Made by a program: the position numbers and the translations under genes
The notes under the pieces: generated by a model
Database searches by the model: none
What the model was told of the DNA's origin: nothing
Seen by the model: the letters and a program-made list of their open reading frames with translations, nothing else
In this document: positions 60,948-64,000 of the stretch, piece by piece
Layout of the letters: each line of letters begins with the position of its first letter
How positions within the stretch are numbered: position 1 is the first letter of the stretch
Source: Arsukibacterium sp. UBA5043
GTDB lineage: Bacteria; Pseudomonadota; Gammaproteobacteria; Enterobacterales; Alteromonadaceae
Assembly (NCBI GenBank): GCA_002415085.1
Contig: DIBV01000005.1
Span: 1-64,000 of the forward strand
Length of the DNA: 64,000 nt
Reading direction: 5' to 3'

Positions 60948-61622
60948 TTAAAAAACAAGTCTTTTTAAAGCAAGGTATATCGTATAAATACCATATACAG
61001 CTAACATGGCAGCAGCGCTATAGCGCACCACGGGCTTGTTTTTGAATGCACTCAACTGGCTGGCCATGCTTCCAAATACCAATAATGCCGGCAGAGTACC
61101 TATGCCGAAGCTTAGCATAATCAGCGCGCCCTGGCTGGCGCTGCCACTGGCAAGACTCCAGCCCAGGGTGGAATACACCAGACCGCAGGGTAACCAGCCC
61201 CAGCACAGACCATACAGGTAAGCTTTGGGCAGGGTATCAAGTGGCATGACTTTCTGACTCAGCGGCCTGACCAACGCCCAAATATGCCGGCCAGCACGTT
61301 CCAGTAAAGTCAGCCCAAACCATAATCTGGCAATGTAGAGTGCCATCAACAGTAACAGTATCCCGGCCAGTAAACGCAACCAGATAAGCGAAACGCCCGC
61401 TATTGCCATCGCCTGTACGCCAAAATAGCCGACCAGCGCACCGAACAAGGTATAAGTGGTCAGGCGGCCCAGACTAAGCAACAATTGCATTGCCAGTTTC
61501 CAGCTGAAACGGCGCTCAGGTAAGGCCAATTGCAACGCGGCGACAATACCGCCACACATCACAATACAATGGCTGCTGCCCAGAAAACCAATCAGGAGCG
61601 CTGCGATTAAATCCGCATTCAT
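60948..61622 (-). CDS. SafE/DsbD-like membrane protein of the cbb3-oxidase cluster
   Basis: 224-residue polytopic inner-membrane protein of the sulfite exporter TauE/SafE (UreH-like) group, with about six spans. The N-terminus AALLIGFLGSSHCIVMCGGI has the conserved Cys pair (SHCIVMCGG). Later come LYGLCWGWLPCGLVYSTLGW and FGIGTLPALLVFGSMASQL, the mirrored second half. In this position, between ccoS and fnr, homologues are thought to help copper or heme handling for cbb3 oxidase; a sulfite export role is less likely. Its ATG overlaps the ccoS stop by 4 bases. Confidence 0.85.
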   Translation of the reverse strand: MNADLIAALLIGFLGSSHCIVMCGGIVAALQLALPERRFSWKLAMQLLLSLGRLTTYTLFGALVGYFGVQAMAIAGVSLIWLRLLAGILLLLMALYIARLWFGLTLLERAGRHIWALVRPLSQKVMPLDTLPKAYLYGLCWGWLPCGLVYSTLGWSLASGSASQGALIMLSFGIGTLPALLVFGSMASQLSAFKNKPVVRYSAAAMLAVYGIYTIYLALKRLVF

Positions 61623-61831
61623 TGGTCGGTTTTGTCGCGGTGAGCTGCCGATGTGTCAGAAGGTTCGTTTTGCTCAGATTTTGGCTGAGCTTGCTGTTCA
61701 TCAAATAGAATGCTGAACCCTTCTTTATCCAAATCTTCAAATTGTTTGCTGCGTACTGCCCAGAAAAAAATGGCCAACCCGATCATAACAAACAAGATGG
61801 CAATTGGAATTAGTACATAAATAATGCTCAT
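61619..61831 (-). CDS. ccoS: cbb3-type cytochrome oxidase assembly protein CcoS
   Basis: 70-residue single-span membrane protein needed for cofactor insertion in cbb3 oxidase. It begins MSIIYVLIPIAILFVMIGLA, and the family motif FFWAVRSKQFEDLDKEGFSILFD (quoted in part) follows. The C-terminal tail (QAQPKSEQNEPSDTS) is disordered and hydrophilic. Only 3 bases separate it from ccoI, and it overlaps the SafE-like gene by 4 bases, so the genes form one unit. Confidence 0.95.
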   Translation of the reverse strand: MSIIYVLIPIAILFVMIGLAIFFWAVRSKQFEDLDKEGFSILFDEQQAQPKSEQNEPSDTSAAHRDKTDQ

Positions 61832-61834
61832 TAT

Positions 61835-64000
61835 TCAATGACTCTTGTTTTTTAACAGCCTGAGTGAATTTGATACTACCAGCAGAGAGCTAAATGACAT
61901 ACCCAGTACTGCTACGTACGGCGATACCAGGCCCGCCACTGCCAGGGGGATGATCAGCAGGTTATAACCTACGGCCCAGCCCAGATTTTGCCGAATCACC
62001 CGGGCAGTTTGCTTACCAGCACTTAACAGGATAGCTAAAGTGCTGATGTCCGGTTGCAACAGTACCACATCGGCCTGGTTTTTGGATAAATCAGTGCCGG
62101 AATCTACCGCTACAGAAATATGCGCCGCATTAAAGCCCGGGCTGTCGTTAATACCATCGCCAACCATTAATACCGTATGGCCCTGGTTGACAAGGGCGTT
62201 AATGGCATTCACTTTGTCTGTGGGGCTACAACCCTGCTGCATAAAATCGAGCTTAAGCTCAGCGGCTAGCTGCGCGGCCTGACCCGAACTGTCACCACTT
62301 AGCATTCCCACCTGATAGCCCTGCTGCTGTAGGCGAGCAATTAATTGCTCAGAGCCGGCGCGTAAGCTGTCTGCCAGGGTAATTGCCGCCAATAGCTGTT
62401 GATCAAGTGTGACAAATACATTGGCATTGCTGTGTTCCGCCAATTGCAGCTTCGTTATCTGACAAAATTCAGCGCTACCTGCTTTAAGCAATTGACCTTG
62501 CCAGGTGGCGCTGATCCCCTGGCCAATACTAATGCTAACATCGGTAAACGACAGGCTTGACTGCAAGCTGGCGGTAAAGGCCCTGGCAATAGGGTGTTCA
62601 GAATGTTTCTCCAGATTCGCAATCAGGTTTAACAGATTGCTATCATCAATGCTATCGCCAGCGGCACAGCGTATTCGTTGCACATGCTGAATACTAAAGC
62701 GGCCTTCTGTCAGCGTACCGGTTTTATCGAAAATAATATGACTTAATTGGGGTAGGGTTTCCAGTGCCTGGGGGTTTTTTACTAATATGCCGCGGCGATT
62801 AAGCCGGGCCAGTGCACAGGTTACAGCCGTGGGCGTTGCCAGACTTAAGGCGCAGGGGCAGGTGGCGACCAGCACGGATAATGTGACCCAGAATGCCCGT
62901 TCAGTATCCAGCCAGAAATACCATAGAGCAAAGGTTGCCGCGGCTATAACCAACAAGCGTTCAACAAAATAACGGGCCAGTTTATCTGTTTTTTCGACCA
63001 GCCGCGGTTTGGTATGTAAGGTCTGTTGTTGTAGCTGAATGATCTGGCCCAGGCGGGAATGTGCCAGCGTTGAGCTGACGGTTACGGTTAACAAGCCATC
63101 ATGGTTGATAGTGCCCGCCAGCACCGGTTCGCCGGGCTGACAACTTATCGCGGTATATTCGCCGGTTAACATCGACTGATCAACTGTGCTGTTGCCCGAT
63201 AAAACCACCCCGTCAGATGGGAACGTTTCGCCCGGCTTGACCAGAATCGTGTCGCCTGATTTCAGGCGTCGGGCCGACACTGCCTGTTGCTGGCCGTCCT
63301 TTAACAAGGTTGCTGACACCGGCATTATTTTCAACAGATTACTGGTAGCGTCCCTGGCTTGTGCCCGTGCCCGGTATTCAAAAAACTTGCCCAGCTGCAA
63401 TAAGAAGGTAAACATGCAGACCGATTCAAAATATACCTCGCCACTCTGGGTCAGGGTGGCATAGCCGGAAGCAAAAAAGGTGTAATAAATGGCCAGGCTA
63501 ACCGGTACATCCATGTTGAGCTGGCGGGCTTTAATGCTACGCCAGGCACTGCTGACAAAAGGCAGAGCGGCATATAACACTACAGGAAGTGTCAGTAGCA
63601 TACTGATCCAGCGCAAATAACCCTGATGTGACGCATCAATGCCACTGTATTCGCCAAAATATAACGCAAAAGCCAGCATCATTACCTGCATGGTCATAAT
63701 GCCGGAAACAGCCAGTCGCTTTAAGAAACGGTTCAATTCGGTTTTAAACTGACTTTCCTGTTCATCAGCAATAAAAGGACTGGCCTGATAACCCAACTGG
63801 CTAATCAGTAACAAAATCTCACTTAGGGCAAGCTGTCCGGGCTGCCAGTTGAGTAATGCTCGTTGGGTAGACGAATTTATACTGACTTTATTGATGGCGA
63901 CCTGCTTGCTAAGGTGCTTTTCAATTAACCAGGCGCAGGCCGCACAGCTCATGCCACTAATCGCTAACTCAATTTGCGAACCCTGTTGTTGTGGCTGGCT
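61835..64000 (-). CDS. ccoI: Copper-transporting P-type ATPase CcoI/FixI (5' end outside window)
   Basis: At least 721 residues of a P1B-type ATPase that exports copper for cbb3-oxidase assembly. The frame is open to the right edge. The first visible motif is ISGMSCAACAWLIEKHL, a heavy-metal-associated domain near the N-terminus. The transport motif VATCPCALSLATP, phosphorylation site DKTGTLTEGRF, the HEHSEHPIA-like EKHSEHPIARAF and the hinge VGDGINDSPGF are complete. The absence of any N-terminal start makes the exact length unknown. It heads the ccoI-ccoS-safE-fnr run, and ccoNOP genes probably lie just outside. Confidence 0.93.
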   Translation of the reverse strand, partial: SQPQQQGSQIELAISGMSCAACAWLIEKHLSKQVAINKVSINSSTQRALLNWQPGQLALSEILLLISQLGYQASPFIADEQESQFKTELNRFLKRLAVSGIMTMQVMMLAFALYFGEYSGIDASHQGYLRWISMLLTLPVVLYAALPFVSSAWRSIKARQLNMDVPVSLAIYYTFFASGYATLTQSGEVYFESVCMFTFLLQLGKFFEYRARAQARDATSNLLKIMPVSATLLKDGQQQAVSARRLKSGDTILVKPGETFPSDGVVLSGNSTVDQSMLTGEYTAISCQPGEPVLAGTINHDGLLTVTVSSTLAHSRLGQIIQLQQQTLHTKPRLVEKTDKLARYFVERLLVIAAATFALWYFWLDTERAFWVTLSVLVATCPCALSLATPTAVTCALARLNRRGILVKNPQALETLPQLSHIIFDKTGTLTEGRFSIQHVQRIRCAAGDSIDDSNLLNLIANLEKHSEHPIARAFTASLQSSLSFTDVSISIGQGISATWQGQLLKAGSAEFCQITKLQLAEHSNANVFVTLDQQLLAAITLADSLRAGSEQLIARLQQQGYQVGMLSGDSSGQAAQLAAELKLDFMQQGCSPTDKVNAINALVNQGHTVLMVGDGINDSPGFNAAHISVAVDSGTDLSKNQADVVLLQPDISTLAILLSAGKQTARVIRQNLGWAVGYNLLIIPLAVAGLVSPYVAVLGMSFSSLLVVSNSLRLLKNKSH

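Overview
The window looks like the chromosome of a Gram-negative gammaproteobacterium, most plausibly an Alteromonadales-type marine or aquatic bacterium (Rheinheimera/Arsukibacterium/Shewanella-like). The clues are the fnr-uspE-ttcA neighbourhood beside ccoS/ccoI, the yebG gene with a LexA box, and the alaA/agcS pair. This assignment is inference; there is no rRNA or tRNA gene to anchor it.

Region 1 (1-3.7 kb) is mobile and accessory. The 5' part of an IS110-family transposase runs off the left edge. It is followed by a series of small, AT-rich, same-strand genes: a membrane protein, a GFA-fold protein, an XRE regulator, a secreted trypsin-like protease, a small secreted protein and a 57-residue membrane protein. 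Several are separated by attC-like sites, so this looks like a stretch of integron gene cassettes.

Region 2 (3.7-10.9 kb) holds mixed single genes: an EamA exporter overlapping a DUF393 protein, a PQQ-type sugar dehydrogenase fused to a membrane domain, a secreted serine hydrolase, a VOC protein, WrbA, a frameshifted PRC-barrel gene, a YkgJ-type cysteine-cluster protein and a small secreted protein. Region 3 (10.95-14.3 kb) is a compact cobalamin uptake and adenosylation operon, btuD-btuC-btuR-btuF.

Region 4 (14.3-48.0 kb) is a complete type VI secretion system (T6SS). A divergent Ser/Thr kinase (PpkA) faces the run tagH-tssJ-tssK-tssL-tssM-tagF-pppA. A probable new promoter then serves tssA-tssB-tssC-tssC2-tagJ-tssE-tssF-tssG-clpV, and another serves hcp, with vgrG behind a strong stem-loop. 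Next comes an effector island: PAAR, a helical repeat-like protein, a thiolase-fold-like protein without an evident active site, a 1384-residue Rhs cage protein with an unusual AT-rich C-terminal toxin domain, and an overlapping candidate immunity gene. Kinase, phosphatase, FHA protein and TagF together point to a T6SS switched by threonine phosphorylation. The effector island is the most likely place for undescribed biology.

Region 5 (48.0-64.0 kb) is housekeeping: a lipoprotein sugar dehydrogenase, a MAPEG protein, a lipoprotein cyanophycinase, a patatin, dGTPase, SOS-regulated yebG, agcS/alaA, a Bax-type glucosaminidase, ttcA, uspE and fnr. The right edge carries the cbb3-oxidase assembly genes (a SafE-like membrane protein, ccoS, and ccoI, which runs off the edge). 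No CRISPR array, rRNA or tRNA was seen.
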